Translations under genes and position numbers: made by a program | In this document: positions 25,917 through 35,736 of the stretch, piece after piece | Layout of the letters: each line of letters begins with the position of its first letter | Numbering within the stretch: position 1 is the stretch's first letter | NCBI GenBank assembly: GCA_018883805.1 | Contig: JAHLFK010000056.1 | Location: 1-36,573, forward strand | Direction of reading: 5' to 3' | Source of the DNA: Candidatus Limosilactobacillus merdavium | Lineage (GTDB): Bacteria > Bacillota > Bacilli > Lactobacillales > Lactobacillaceae | DNA: 36,573 bases | Notes under the pieces: model-generated | What the model was told of the DNA's origin: nothing | The model's input: only the letters and a program-made list of their open reading frames with translations | Database searches by the model: none

Positions 25917-26378
25917 CTACTTTTTTAAATTTATTTGAATAAAATGATGACCGCATCGTCGGCAGACATAACGAGCGGTATTAAAACGGCGTTGGCGGGC
26001 GATTTTGATCCCACATCCGGTACACATATAGTACCAGTAATGTTTCTTTGATCGTTTGGCTTTACTAGTCGGCGGTGCATACCGCGAACCGCCAACAGCT
26101 GCCAATAAACGATGAAAAGCAGGACTTCGATGGTGATAGTCTTGCCCCGTTAAGTGTAAGTGATAATGACATAACTCGTGAAGGACTACTTTCCTTAGAT
26201 TATTAATGTCAAACTCACTATACATTAAGGGGTTGATATCAATATGGTGATCCGTTAAATGATATCGACCACCCGTTGTTCGTAAACGCGAATTAAAGAA
26301 AATTTGATGTTTAAATGGTCGCTGAAAATATTCCAGCGACCATTTTTCTGTTAGTCCTTGAAGTTGTTGATTATTCAT
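25917..26378 (-). CDS. SprT-like zinc-metalloprotease-fold protein
   Basis: This protein of 153 residues has the HExxH zinc site in VVLHELCHYHLHL (about 66) preceded by INPLMYSEFD. Two CxxC pairs (CTGCG about 124 and CRRCG about 144) form a C-terminal zinc ribbon. It is the bacterial SprT/YdcK-type relative of the SPRTN protease fold; a role in DNA-protein crosslink repair is not shown for this family member. I choose ATG at 26378; it begins within the end of tex, so the two are coupled. Confidence 0.88.
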   Translation of the reverse strand: MNNQQLQGLTEKWSLEYFQRPFKHQIFFNSRLRTTGGRYHLTDHHIDINPLMYSEFDINNLRKVVLHELCHYHLHLTGQDYHHRSPAFHRLLAAVGGSRYAPPTSKAKRSKKHYWYYMCTGCGIKIARQRRFNTARYVCRRCGHHFIQINLKK

Positions 26379-28548
26379 TACTACCGTCTTGTGGAGCAAT
26401 CATCGTCAATTGGATCCGTTGTCGTTTAAGATCAACATCATCAATCCAAACGTCAACAATATCACCAACAGAGACTGCTGCACGAGGATCCTTGATAAAT
26501 TGCTTGCTCATCTTTGAAACGTGAACAAGTCCATCGTGCTTAACACCAATATCAACGAACGCACCAAAATCGACAACATTCCTAACTGTCCCTTGAAGCT
26601 TCATCCCCGGCTTCAAGTCATCAATCTTCATTACGTCCTTCCGTAACAAAGGAGCTGGCATAGAATCACGGAGATCCCGTCCTGGTTTTTGCAGTGAAGC
26701 AACAATATCCTTAACCGTTTCTTCCCCTGCATTGTCAGTAGTGAAGTTATCAATATTAATTTTCTTTAATTGCTTTTCGGCAGCTGCTGAACCTAAATTA
26801 TCAACATTAATCTCTGCCGTTTCCATAATCTTCTTAGCAATCGGATAACTTTCTGGGTGAACATCCGTATTATCAAGTGGGTTATCACCATTAACGATTC
26901 GTAAGAACCCAACAGATTGTTGATAAGCCTTAGGTCCTAAACGAGGAACATCTTTCAGTTGCTTCCGGTTAGTGTACTTACCATGTTCATCACGGTACTT
27001 AACAATATTTTTTGCAGTAGTCTTATTTAAACCAGAAATTTGGCTCAAAAGTTGGTAGCTAGCAGTGTTTAAATTAACCCCAACTCGGTTAACTGCTCGT
27101 TCAACAACTGCATCCAGTTCTCCAGAGAGTTCCTTCTTCGGCAGATCATGTTGGTATTGACCAACTCCAATTGCCTGTGGCTCAATCTTAACTAATTCTG
27201 CCAATGGATCTTGGAGGCGACGTCCAATACTAATCGCACTCCGTTGTTCAACATGCAAATCAGGGAACTCATCCCGTGCTTCCTTACTTGCTGAATAAAC
27301 TGATGCCCCTGCTTCGTTAACGATCACGTAATAAACTGGGCGATCAATCTTCTTTAATGCATTAACCACGAATTGTTCTGATTCACGACTGGCAGTACCA
27401 TTCCCAATCGCAATCATTTCGACGTGGTACTTTTCAATTAAATCAATCAATTGTCCTTCTGCCTTAGCCCGATCTTCTTCTGGTGCTGGCTTGTGCGGAT
27501 AGATAACAGCTTTAGTTAAGAACTTACCGTTTTCATCTAAAACCGCTAACTTACACCCTGTCCGGTATGCTGGGTCAAAGCCAAGGACTACCTTACCCTT
27601 AATCGGTGCTTGCATTAATAAATGATAAAGGTTCTCACCGAAGACTTTGATTGCTTGTTGATCGGCGGTTTCCGTTAATTGACGACGGATTTCCCGTTCA
27701 ATCGCTGGTCCTAAGAAGCGTTTATAAGAATCAGTATAGGCATCCTCGACCATTTTAACTGCGTCGTTTTCTTTACTAGTCCGAATCAAACGGAAGTGGA
27801 GATAATTAAGAACAGCATTATCGTCTGCTGTTACCTTAACGTTTAAGACACCTTCTTTTTCACCACGGTTAATCGCAAGAACTTGGTATGAACTCAATTC
27901 TTTTACTGAACTGGTAAAGTCATAATATTGTTCGTAAGTCTTTAGTTCATCCTTCTCCTTACCATTACGCTTAACAGCAGTAACTAGTTGGCCATGCTGA
28001 CTCATGAAATTACGAAGCCAACTGCGAACCGTTGACATTTCACTAATCGCTTCAGCTAAGATTTCATGAGCTCCAGTTAAAGCATCGTCAACAGTTGCTA
28101 CATCATCGTTCAAATACTTCTGTGCCTCAACCTTTGGATCAGTATCGGTATAAGTTAACAACCAGTTTGCTAATGGTGCCAAACCATGATCGCGGGCTAC
28201 TTGAGCCTTTGTTTGCCGCTTCTGCTTATAAGGTAAGTAAAGATCTTCAACAGTTTGTAAATCAGTTGCCGCTAAGATTTGCTTTTCCAAAGCAGGAGTA
28301 AGTTTTCCTTCCTCCTTAATCTTATTGATTACCGTCTGTTGTCGATCGAGCAATGTTGTTACCCGCTTATATTGATCATGAATTTCTTGAAGCTGAACTT
28401 CATCCAAAGTCCCCGTAGCTTCTTTTCGGTACCGGGCAATAAATGGGATTGTGTCCCCCTCGTCCATTAACTTCAAAGCCGCCTTAATTTGGGACTCCCG
28501 TAAATTAGGTAACTGCTTGCCAACAAGTTTAATTGATTTTTCGTCCAT
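26371..28548 (-). CDS. Tex family transcription accessory protein
   Basis: This protein of 725 residues begins MDEKSIKLV after GGAGGATTGT. The family order is present: N-terminal helical region (Tex_N), YqgF-like domain (about 310-430, VLGFDPAYRTGCKLAVLDE and AIGNGTASRES), helix-hairpin-helix segment (about 470-550, NTASYQLLSQISGLNKTTAKNIVKYR) and a C-terminal S1 RNA-binding domain (about 640-710, LQGTVRNVVDFGAFVDIGV). Tex binds nucleic acid and affects transcription; the precise role is unsettled. It overlaps the sprT-like gene at its 3' end. Confidence 0.95.
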   Translation of the reverse strand: MDEKSIKLVGKQLPNLRESQIKAALKLMDEGDTIPFIARYRKEATGTLDEVQLQEIHDQYKRVTTLLDRQQTVINKIKEEGKLTPALEKQILAATDLQTVEDLYLPYKQKRQTKAQVARDHGLAPLANWLLTYTDTDPKVEAQKYLNDDVATVDDALTGAHEILAEAISEMSTVRSWLRNFMSQHGQLVTAVKRNGKEKDELKTYEQYYDFTSSVKELSSYQVLAINRGEKEGVLNVKVTADDNAVLNYLHFRLIRTSKENDAVKMVEDAYTDSYKRFLGPAIEREIRRQLTETADQQAIKVFGENLYHLLMQAPIKGKVVLGFDPAYRTGCKLAVLDENGKFLTKAVIYPHKPAPEEDRAKAEGQLIDLIEKYHVEMIAIGNGTASRESEQFVVNALKKIDRPVYYVIVNEAGASVYSASKEARDEFPDLHVEQRSAISIGRRLQDPLAELVKIEPQAIGVGQYQHDLPKKELSGELDAVVERAVNRVGVNLNTASYQLLSQISGLNKTTAKNIVKYRDEHGKYTNRKQLKDVPRLGPKAYQQSVGFLRIVNGDNPLDNTDVHPESYPIAKKIMETAEINVDNLGSAAAEKQLKKINIDNFTTDNAGEETVKDIVASLQKPGRDLRDSMPAPLLRKDVMKIDDLKPGMKLQGTVRNVVDFGAFVDIGVKHDGLVHVSKMSKQFIKDPRAAVSVGDIVDVWIDDVDLKRQRIQLTMIAPQDGSNE

Positions 28549-28565
28549 ACAATCCTCCGTCAGTA

Positions 28566-29393
28566 TTACCGCCACCAAGTATCAGCGGGGTTAATTGGCT
28601 GATGACGCTTGTGTTGTGTCCGTTTATACCAGCCCTCAATAGTTGCTGCTGCCTTTGATGAAACTTCTTTACCTTCAAGGTAGTCGTCAATTTCTTGATA
28701 AGTAACGCCCAGTGCTTTTTCATCAGGTAACATTGGCTTATCGTCTTCAAGATCAGCAGTTGGTACCTTTTCATACAAGTGTGCCGGAGCTGACAAGTAC
28801 TTCAATAGTGCCTTACCTTGACGCTTGTCCAAACCAGAAAGTGGTGTGATATCAGCACCACCGTCACCGAACTTAGTATAAAATCCGGTAACAGCTTCAG
28901 CAGCATGATCAGTTCCGATCACTGCACCACCATGTTCGCCAGCGATCGCATATTGGACAATCATCCGTTCACGAGCCTTAATGTTTCCCTTATTAAAGTC
29001 GCTGATTGTTGCCCCAGCATCTGTAAGAGAATCGAACATTGCATCAGTTGCTGGTTTGATATTTACCCGAACCATCTTGTCAGGGTGGATAAATTCATCA
29101 ATTGCCATCATGGCATCAGATTCATCTGCCTGTTCTCCATATGGTAAGCGGACAGCAATAAATTGATAATCATTATCGCCAGTTTCTTTCCGCAGCTTTT
29201 CAACAGCTAACTGGGCTAACCGACCAGCTAAAGAAGAATCCTGACCACCTGAAATTCCGAGGACAAGTGTTTTCATCCCCGTCTTCTTCAAAAAGGCAGT
29301 TAAGAATTCTACCCGTCGTTCTACTTCTGCTTCAGGATCAATTTCTGGCTGAACTTGAAGTGTCTTAATGATTGTTTCTTGTAAACTAGCCAT
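28566..29393 (-). CDS. nadE: NH3-dependent NAD synthetase
   Basis: This enzyme of 275 residues amidates nicotinic acid adenine dinucleotide to NAD with ammonia and ATP. The PP-loop [18 protein letters not shown] (about 46-63), [13 protein letters not shown] (about 88) and [22 protein letters not shown] (about 160; key residues GTDHAAE, FGDG) are all family features. There is no glutaminase domain. It lies 9 bases downstream of pncB, so the two steps of nicotinate salvage are co-expressed. Confidence 0.97.
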   Translation of the reverse strand: MASLQETIIKTLQVQPEIDPEAEVERRVEFLTAFLKKTGMKTLVLGISGGQDSSLAGRLAQLAVEKLRKETGDNDYQFIAVRLPYGEQADESDAMMAIDEFIHPDKMVRVNIKPATDAMFDSLTDAGATISDFNKGNIKARERMIVQYAIAGEHGGAVIGTDHAAEAVTGFYTKFGDGGADITPLSGLDKRQGKALLKYLSAPAHLYEKVPTADLEDDKPMLPDEKALGVTYQEIDDYLEGKEVSSKAAATIEGWYKRTQHKRHQPINPADTWWR

Positions 29394-29402
29394 TTTAATC
29401 TC

Positions 29403-30869
29403 CTAATTGTTTAATGTTTTAACATATTCATGAATACGGTGAATCATATCAAGCTTATTGTCATAACACTTTTTAGATAAATCAACCGGATAAACTTCTG
29501 GGTTAAGATCCCGCTTATATTCATCCCAAAGAGCATCAAGATTTTGCTTCCGCCGCTTCCGACTTTCTTCCAAGCTTGGTTCATCATATACATACTTACC
29601 GTCTTTCCAAATGTCCTTCAACATTGGACGAGCCTTGAAATCATCAACGTCCTTTTGTTGAAGTGGGAAGTCAGGGTTGAACATATTTAAGGAATCTTGT
29701 TCACGAGGATCCTCATCATCAAGGGTAATGTAGTCTCCCTCACTCTTATTATCGGCGCAATCATTAATCCGCCAAACCTGCTTCTTACCAGGTGTTGACA
29801 TCTTACTGATATTATTAGAAAGCTTGATAGTATCAACCATCTCACCATTATCGTCCTCAACGGCCACTAACTTATAAACTGCTCCAAGAGTTGGTTGATC
29901 GTAAGCAGTGATCAGCTTTGTACCGATTCCCCAAACATCAATCTTAGCGCCTTGCATTTGTAAGTTTTGAATAGTCTTTTCATCTAACCCATTTGAGGCA
30001 TAGATCTTGGCATCCTTAAATCCAGCATCATCCAAAAGTTGCCGAACACGCTTTGAAAGGTAGGCCATATCACCACTATCAATCCGGACACCTAAGAAGT
30101 TAATCTTGTCGCCAAATTCCTTAGCAACTTTAATTGCTGCAGGAACACCACTCTTCAAAGTATTGAATGTATCAACCAAGAAAACACAATCATGGTGGGT
30201 TTCAGCATAGGCCTTAAAAGCATCATAGTCATTCCGGTATGCTTGAACTAACGCATGCGCATGTGTCCCTGAAATTGGAATACCGAACAACTTTCCTGCA
30301 CGGACATTACTTGTTGCATCAAAGCCACCAAGGTAAGCAGCACGGGTTCCCCATAAAGCAGCATCGAATTCTTGTGCACGCCGAGAACCAAACTCCATTA
30401 CTGGTTGGTCACCAACAATTGACTTAATTCGAGAAGCCTTAGTGGCAATCATAATTTGATAATTAATGATGTTCAGTAACGCTGTTTCAATCAATTGTCC
30501 TTCTAACATTGGTGCATCAACTTGGATAATTGGTTCATGGTTAAATACCAGATCACCTTCTTCAAAGCTACGAATTGATCCGGTAAACTTAAAGTCCTTT
30601 AAATAATCTAAGAAGCCATCATCAAATTGACCCGTTGTACGCAGATAATCAATGTCACTCTCAGTAAAATGGAGATTTTTAACATAACGAATAATGTGAT
30701 CCAGACCGGCAAAGACTGCATAACCATTTTGGAAAGGCATTTTACGGAAAAATGCTTCAAAGACTGCGCGACGGTTTGCTTGTCCTTGCATCCAATAGGT
30801 TTGCATCATACTAAGTTCGTAGGCATCAGTATGCAAAGCTGTACTATCATCTGGATAATTGAATTTCAT
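29403..30869 (-). CDS. pncB: Nicotinate phosphoribosyltransferase
   Basis: This enzyme of 488 residues makes nicotinate mononucleotide from nicotinate and PRPP, with ATP stimulation. LHTDAYELSMMQTYW (12-26), MEFGSRRAQEFDAAL (about 158), SGTHAHALVQAY (about 204, regulatory His) and GVRIDSGDMAYLS (about 260) are present. It is the long Gram-positive form. First of two genes with nadE. A TG-extended -10 TGCTACAAT lies upstream (30913-30905). Confidence 0.97.
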   Translation of the reverse strand: MKFNYPDDSTALHTDAYELSMMQTYWMQGQANRRAVFEAFFRKMPFQNGYAVFAGLDHIIRYVKNLHFTESDIDYLRTTGQFDDGFLDYLKDFKFTGSIRSFEEGDLVFNHEPIIQVDAPMLEGQLIETALLNIINYQIMIATKASRIKSIVGDQPVMEFGSRRAQEFDAALWGTRAAYLGGFDATSNVRAGKLFGIPISGTHAHALVQAYRNDYDAFKAYAETHHDCVFLVDTFNTLKSGVPAAIKVAKEFGDKINFLGVRIDSGDMAYLSKRVRQLLDDAGFKDAKIYASNGLDEKTIQNLQMQGAKIDVWGIGTKLITAYDQPTLGAVYKLVAVEDDNGEMVDTIKLSNNISKMSTPGKKQVWRINDCADNKSEGDYITLDDEDPREQDSLNMFNPDFPLQQKDVDDFKARPMLKDIWKDGKYVYDEPSLEESRKRRKQNLDALWDEYKRDLNPEVYPVDLSKKCYDNKLDMIHRIHEYVKTLNN

Positions 30870-30904
30870 GGTTAATATCCTTTCAATCTAATTTAATAAT
30901 CAAC

Positions 30905-30913
30905 ATTGTAGCA
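30905..30913 (-). promoter_or_regulatory. Extended -10 element upstream of pncB
   Basis: TGCTACAAT read leftward, between the gntR stop and the pncB start. No good -35 at 17 bases, as is common for TG-extended promoters. Confidence 0.5.
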
Positions 30914-30924
30914 CTTTTTCTCTT

Positions 30925-31626
30925 TTATTTTTCCAAAACAAATTCAAACCGTGAACCAACATATTGAGTATGGACATATTCAAATGGCGTTCCGTCTTGA
31001 AGGTAAGATAACTGGGTCATTCTTAATAATGGATCACCACGTTTAACATTTAAGTAGTTGGCGATTTTTTCCGTAGCTTTGGTTGCTGAAATATGCTGAA
31101 CCGCGTGTCCTGGGTAAAGGTGCGCCTTCCGTTCCAATGTTTCCCAGAAAGAAGTTGTTACTTCTTCTTTACTTAATTCTTTTACTAAGTTTGCCGGAAT
31201 CGTTGCCACTTCAAAACAAATTGGGACATCATTTCCTGAACGAATCCGTTCCATTCGAACAACCTGATCGCCATCTTTTAAATCCAACTTTTCGATTTCC
31301 ACCTGTGAAGGGATCGTCAAATGATAGGAAATAGTTGTACTTGATGGAACCTTGCCAATCGATTTCATCAAATCAGTAAAACTAGTTACCCCTGACATTC
31401 TTTCCTGAACCTTACGATTAGCAACGAAGGTCCCTGAACCCACTCGTCGTTCAAGAATCCCTTCATCGACAAGTTCTTGAATTGCTTGTCGAAGAGTCAT
31501 CCGACTAACACTAAATTGGTTTGCTAATTCCCGTTCGGCAGGAATTCGTTCTCCAACCTTCCATTTACCGTCTTCAATATTTTCACGCAATTGGTTATGA
31601 ATTTTAATATATATTGGTGAACTCAT
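30925..31626 (-). CDS. GntR-family regulator, HutC/UTRA type
   Basis: This regulator of 233 residues has an N-terminal winged HTH (about 1-70: YIKIHNQLRENIEDGKW, RELANQFSVSRMTLRQAI, GSGTFVA) and a C-terminal UTRA ligand-binding domain (about 90-230). UTRA regulators usually sense small sugar phosphates or related metabolites. Its targets are not clear from neighbours (pncB downstream, aspartate genes upstream). GGTCTAACC upstream (31704-31696) and a TACAATTGTA palindrome may be its own operator. Confidence 0.9.
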   Translation of the reverse strand: MSSPIYIKIHNQLRENIEDGKWKVGERIPAERELANQFSVSRMTLRQAIQELVDEGILERRVGSGTFVANRKVQERMSGVTSFTDLMKSIGKVPSSTTISYHLTIPSQVEIEKLDLKDGDQVVRMERIRSGNDVPICFEVATIPANLVKELSKEEVTTSFWETLERKAHLYPGHAVQHISATKATEKIANYLNVKRGDPLLRMTQLSYLQDGTPFEYVHTQYVGSRFEFVLEK

Positions 31627-31671
31627 TTTTTCTTGTCCCCCTTACACCATTTGGAGCAATATTAAGTTATC

Positions 31672-31707
31672 TACAATTGTAACATCATTAAGCAAGGTTA
31701 GACCAAT
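31672..31707 (-). promoter_or_regulatory. Possible gntR promoter/operator
   Basis: On the minus strand TTGGTC (about 31706-31701) and TACAAT (31681-31676) could be -35 and -10, with a long 19-base spacer. TTGGTCTAACC over the -35 resembles a UTRA-type GntR operator lacking one base, and TACAATTGTA is a perfect palindrome. Confidence 0.4.
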
Positions 31708-31720
31708 TTGATGATTTAAC

Positions 31721-31760
31721 AAAAGGGTTATAAATTGACTAAGACAATTTTTAACCCTCT
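31721..31760 (-). terminator. Terminator after the aspartate racemase gene
   Basis: On the minus strand AGGGTTA(AA)AATTG pairs with CAATT(T)ATAACCCT and is followed by TTTTG. Confidence 0.75.
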
Positions 31761-31769
31761 ATCTATTAA

Positions 31770-32486
31770 TTACTTGTTTTCATTTCTAATTTTCAATGCC
31801 CGTTCAAGAGACCGGTCAACAATGATTGACTGAGAATCCGCAACTGGGTATTTTGTTTCTGGATCCATTTCTTCCGCATATGAAAGTTCTGTACAACCAA
31901 GAATCACAATATCACAATGTTCTTCTTCAATCATCTTCCGAACTAATTCATGGTACTTCTTGCCATCAGAATGACCGCTTTCTTTAATATCATGGTAAAT
32001 GAGGTCTTCAGTCATTTCCTGAATTTCTGGAGTAGCCTTTACTTCTTCATAGCCAGCATTCTTAATGTAAGCGTCATAAATTCCAGATTGCATTGTCCCA
32101 TCGGTTCCTAAGAGACCTACCCGCTTAGCATCTGGCTTAATCCGCTTAATTTCATCAACTGTTTCTTGAAGCATGTTCAAAATTGGAATCTTCGTTGCTG
32201 CTTGTAGTTCATTGAATGAATAGTGGGCAGTATTGCAGATCAGCACAAAGAATTCTGGATTAAGAAGACTTTGCTGCTTAATATCTTCAATTAAAGCAGT
32301 TGTTGGGTTTGGCTTACTGTGATCCAAAATCCAACTTGTCCGATCAGGAACAGTCGCATGGTTAACCACAAGGTAATCAAGATAATCTTGATCCCGTTTT
32401 GTAGGAGTCCGCTTATCTAGGATCCGCATATAACTTTCTGTGGCGAGCGTTCCCATCCCACCTAAAACTGTGAAAAACTTTTTCAT
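31770..32486 (-). CDS. Aspartate/glutamate racemase family protein
   Basis: This protein of 238 residues belongs to the Asp/Glu racemase superfamily, probably aspartate racemase (L-Asp to D-Asp). The two catalytic cysteines are visible in VLICNTAHYSF (about 84) and VILGCTELSYA (about 196). VLGGMGTLATESYMRILD is the typical N-terminus. Start ATG 32486 follows TGAGG. It lies 30 bases downstream of an AspT-like carrier gene, suggesting that the two act together on aspartate. D-Asp is used in lactobacillus peptidoglycan cross-bridges. Confidence 0.9.
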   Translation of the reverse strand: MKKFFTVLGGMGTLATESYMRILDKRTPTKRDQDYLDYLVVNHATVPDRTSWILDHSKPNPTTALIEDIKQQSLLNPEFFVLICNTAHYSFNELQAATKIPILNMLQETVDEIKRIKPDAKRVGLLGTDGTMQSGIYDAYIKNAGYEEVKATPEIQEMTEDLIYHDIKESGHSDGKKYHELVRKMIEEEHCDIVILGCTELSYAEEMDPETKYPVADSQSIIVDRSLERALKIRNENK

Positions 32487-32516
32487 GATTTCTAACCTCA
32501 CAAATCTATTCTGTCT

Positions 32517-34166
32517 TTAAGCTAGTAAAGCAACAAAAATTGGTCCTAGTAAAGTAATACCAATATTCCCCATGATATAAGCCGGAGTTAGAGCGGCCGC
32601 AAAGTAAGCTCCCCCTTCAGAACCAGCTTGATCTGCAATTTCAGTCATTACCGCTGCACAAGTACCAGAACCTGTTAGTCCACCAATTAACGCTAATGGT
32701 TCAATATGCAATACATATCGTCCAAATAAAAGCGTTAATAAGTGTGGCGCAATTGCAACTACTGCACCAATAAATAACACACCAATTCCCAGTGACTTTA
32801 CGGCACTTGTAAATGCTTGGGCAGACTGTAGACCAACCGTTCCAACAAAGAGTGTTAGTCCCAAATTCTGGAAGAAAGCAGTAACTGTTGGTGGGATTGA
32901 GTCGTGATCACGGTGCTTTGAAATCCAAGTACTCAAGGCTAATCCCATTATTAGTGCTGCAACACCATTCCCCAATTGAAGAGGAATCCCATTAAGTTTC
33001 AAACCTAATATTCCGAGCAATGATGCTCCAGCAATTCCTAGGGAAAATAGTGAATAATTAATTGCCAATGAACTAGTATGCCACCGTCCCATCCGCTTTA
33101 AGATTGCGGAAGTCCGCGAAGTATTACCAGTTAGGGAAATAACATTCCCAGGTCGCAACTGGTTAAATAATTGTTCATTCCCAGTATCTGGATCCTGAAT
33201 GTTAATAAAAACACCATGTTGCCGTAAATGGGCCAATTGTGTCGGCTTAAAGTTCTTTCCCAACACAAACTTTCTTTCTGCAGGAGCTTTTGTTGGTGTC
33301 AGAACCTCAGTTATTCCCTTAATTCCATGCATCCGATCAAAGTGAACAGCATAGCCAATAATGGTTAACAGATCTCCTGGTTGAAGCTTGTATTCAAGGT
33401 GATCTGTCATCTCATCCCCGTGAAAAGCGACTAACGCAATTAACCGATAATGGGACCAATGATTAAAGCCACCAATTGTCTTGCCGACTAATGGTGAATC
33501 TGGTTCTAACCGGTATGTTCTACGCCATGTAGGGTTAGGATTTTTGGCATGGAAGTGGTACTTTCTTGCCATTAATGGTCCCCGTTCTTTAATCTTAATC
33601 CCCAAGATCTTAGGAGCAATATCACGAAGAAAGATAATTACCCCTAATGTACCAAAAACATATGTTAATGCGTACGCAACCGGCAATTGTGCTTCATAGG
33701 TTGAACGCACAGCATTGCTTACGGGTAATGAGCTAATCGTCCGAAGCGAACTAGCAACGGTCGAGGATTGCGTTAAGGAACCAGCAATTATTCCAGAAGC
33801 AATTCCCGGTCCAATATGGAAAGCAACAAATAATCCCCAAGCAACAAGAAAAGCAGACAATAGCCAGAAAATGCTGACAATAAGGATTCGCGAACCAAAG
33901 ATTTTAAGACTAATCATCATCTGAGGTCCAATTCGGTATCCTACTGAAAACATGAAGGCACCAAAGAAAATTGTCCCCAACATTTCATCTCGTGGGAACG
34001 CTCCAATTTGACCAACAATTAGGGTCACAACAAGTGTTGCCACCGTGGCACCGATACTAAATCGACCACCAAACTTATAGTCACCAATTGCAAAACCCAA
34101 AGCCATACAAATGAATAATGTAAAGACCTGGTTATGAACCATAAAGTGAATAACTGTATCAATCAT
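32517..34166 (-). CDS. AspT-like aspartate:alanine exchanger family transporter
   Basis: This membrane protein of 549 residues belongs to the AAE family (aspartate:alanine antiporters). Two hydrophobic repeats of about five spans each (about 8-180 and 370-545) flank a cytoplasmic region with two TrkA_C-like domains (about 200-360, VGKTIGGFN and LQPGDLLTIIGY). The repeats carry GIIAGSLTQSSTVASS and GGLTGSGTCAAVMTEIADQAG, probable substrate-path motifs. I choose ATG at 34166; the in-frame start 57 bases earlier lacks a binding site. No aspartate decarboxylase gene is nearby; a racemase is, so the counter-substrate is uncertain. Confidence 0.9.
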   Translation of the reverse strand: MIDTVIHFMVHNQVFTLFICMALGFAIGDYKFGGRFSIGATVATLVVTLIVGQIGAFPRDEMLGTIFFGAFMFSVGYRIGPQMMISLKIFGSRILIVSIFWLLSAFLVAWGLFVAFHIGPGIASGIIAGSLTQSSTVASSLRTISSLPVSNAVRSTYEAQLPVAYALTYVFGTLGVIIFLRDIAPKILGIKIKERGPLMARKYHFHAKNPNPTWRRTYRLEPDSPLVGKTIGGFNHWSHYRLIALVAFHGDEMTDHLEYKLQPGDLLTIIGYAVHFDRMHGIKGITEVLTPTKAPAERKFVLGKNFKPTQLAHLRQHGVFINIQDPDTGNEQLFNQLRPGNVISLTGNTSRTSAILKRMGRWHTSSLAINYSLFSLGIAGASLLGILGLKLNGIPLQLGNGVAALIMGLALSTWISKHRDHDSIPPTVTAFFQNLGLTLFVGTVGLQSAQAFTSAVKSLGIGVLFIGAVVAIAPHLLTLLFGRYVLHIEPLALIGGLTGSGTCAAVMTEIADQAGSEGGAYFAAALTPAYIMGNIGITLLGPIFVALLA

Positions 34167-34258
34167 AGATATATCTCTTTCTGCGTTACTTTGATAATCC
34201 CTTATTTTGTTTATTACAGTCATTCATTTTAACATTATCCATTGCCTAAGGCTATCAA

Positions 34259-35656
34259 CTAACCCATCTTATTATTAAGTTGAATGTGATAATTAACCAC
34301 AACTATCAATAAGGTTAAAATTGCAAGGCAAGCAACAATAATATAATCAATTTGTCCACCTAATATTGTCCGTTGAGCTAATGATCCAGCTGGTTGATTT
34401 TGGAAATAAGCTACCAAAGACGCTAATAATCCTGTCCCCATCGAACCAGCAAATTGTTGAACCATATTAAAAACAGAATTGACGTCTGAGCTATTTGCTT
34501 GAGCAACCAACATCGAAGCATTTGAGATTGTGTTTGGAAATGCTAGGTTAAATCCTGCTCTTAGGATTAAGAAGAAAAGGGTAGCTGTTAGTACGGTCAA
34601 TTTTTGTTGAAAAAGCACAAAACACAATGCTCCAGCAACAAGCAAAATGCTCCCAGTAACAACTGGCTTTGCATATCCTTGTTGGTCAGCCCATCGACCG
34701 CCAAGTGGTGCTAATAATGCCCCAACGATCGATCCGGGTAATAATACTAGACCAGCAATCATTGCAGAAGAATGTAGAACATATTGCATATAAACCGGGA
34801 TGACAAGTGAGATTCCAATATTAATGAATTGCAAGTTAAAGTAGGTTATTGTAGAAAGTCGCAACGGCACTACCTTAAAAATTGAAAGATTCAATAACTG
34901 CGATTGACCATGGTTATTAGAATAAAGAAAAAGAGCAAAGAAAATTAATCCGCAACCAATAAAAAGCCAGAATCGTAAAGACAAACCGCCCTTACCAATC
35001 AGTGACATTGCATAGATAATTGCAATTAATGCCACTGCTAAAAGGCCTAAACTTAAATAACTAAATTGTTTATCATTTCCCAGCGGTTGGTTACGGATTG
35101 TCATTTGGCCAACAATCAAGCTAATAATCGCTAAAGGTAGAATCAACCAGAAAATCATTCGCCATGATAGCATTTCGGATACAATTCCACCATATGTTGG
35201 GCCAAGCGCTGGCGCAAACGAAATCACCATCCCCGCAAATCCGGTCATGATCCCTTTCTTTGTCACTGGAATTTCAGTAAAAATCAAATGGAATAAGATT
35301 GGCGTTGATAATCCTGTTGCCATTGCTTGAATTAAACGAGCAATTAATAACATGGGGAAGTTAATCGCACAGGCTCCAATAACATCGCCGATAGCAAACA
35401 TACCGACGGCGACTAAAGCTAATTTTCTTGCTGGAAATTGCCGAAGGAGGTATGCCGTAGTTCCCATTACAATCGTTACCATCAGTAAATAGCCCGTCGT
35501 AATCCATTGAATAACATCAAGAGAAACGCCAAAGACTTTAACTAGTTCAGGATAAGTAACATTCATTGCTGTTTCGTTGAGGATCCCCACAAAAGTCAGC
35601 AATGCCATTGAAAAGATTGCCGCATAAATATGGTTCGTCTGATGTTCTTCTACCAC
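34259..35656 (-). CDS. MFS multidrug exporter, DHA2 (EmrB/QacA) type
   Basis: This protein of about 465 residues has roughly 14 hydrophobic spans. The early LNETAMNVTYPELVKVFGVS block and WITTGYLLMVTIVMGTTAYL are typical of DHA2 drug:proton antiporters; GPTYGGIVSEMLSWRMIFW (about 155-173) is motif C. The start is probably GTG at 35656 after GAGGTGA; GTG at 35665 is inside that binding site. The substrate is unknown. Confidence 0.9.
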   Translation of the reverse strand: MVEEHQTNHIYAAIFSMALLTFVGILNETAMNVTYPELVKVFGVSLDVIQWITTGYLLMVTIVMGTTAYLLRQFPARKLALVAVGMFAIGDVIGACAINFPMLLIARLIQAMATGLSTPILFHLIFTEIPVTKKGIMTGFAGMVISFAPALGPTYGGIVSEMLSWRMIFWLILPLAIISLIVGQMTIRNQPLGNDKQFSYLSLGLLAVALIAIIYAMSLIGKGGLSLRFWLFIGCGLIFFALFLYSNNHGQSQLLNLSIFKVVPLRLSTITYFNLQFINIGISLVIPVYMQYVLHSSAMIAGLVLLPGSIVGALLAPLGGRWADQQGYAKPVVTGSILLVAGALCFVLFQQKLTVLTATLFFLILRAGFNLAFPNTISNASMLVAQANSSDVNSVFNMVQQFAGSMGTGLLASLVAYFQNQPAGSLAQRTILGGQIDYIIVACLAILTLLIVVVNYHIQLNNKMG

Positions 35657-35675
35657 AACTTTCACCTCATTTTTT

Positions 35676-35712
35676 AAAATAAAAAGGCCATGGCGATATA
35701 CTCCGCCACAGC
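35676..35712 (-). terminator. Terminator after the 213-residue protein gene
   Basis: On the minus strand GCTGTGGCG pairs with CGCCATGGC and is followed by CTTTTTATTTT. Confidence 0.8.
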
Positions 35713-35736
35713 AGCTAACATTATTCTAACAGTTGA

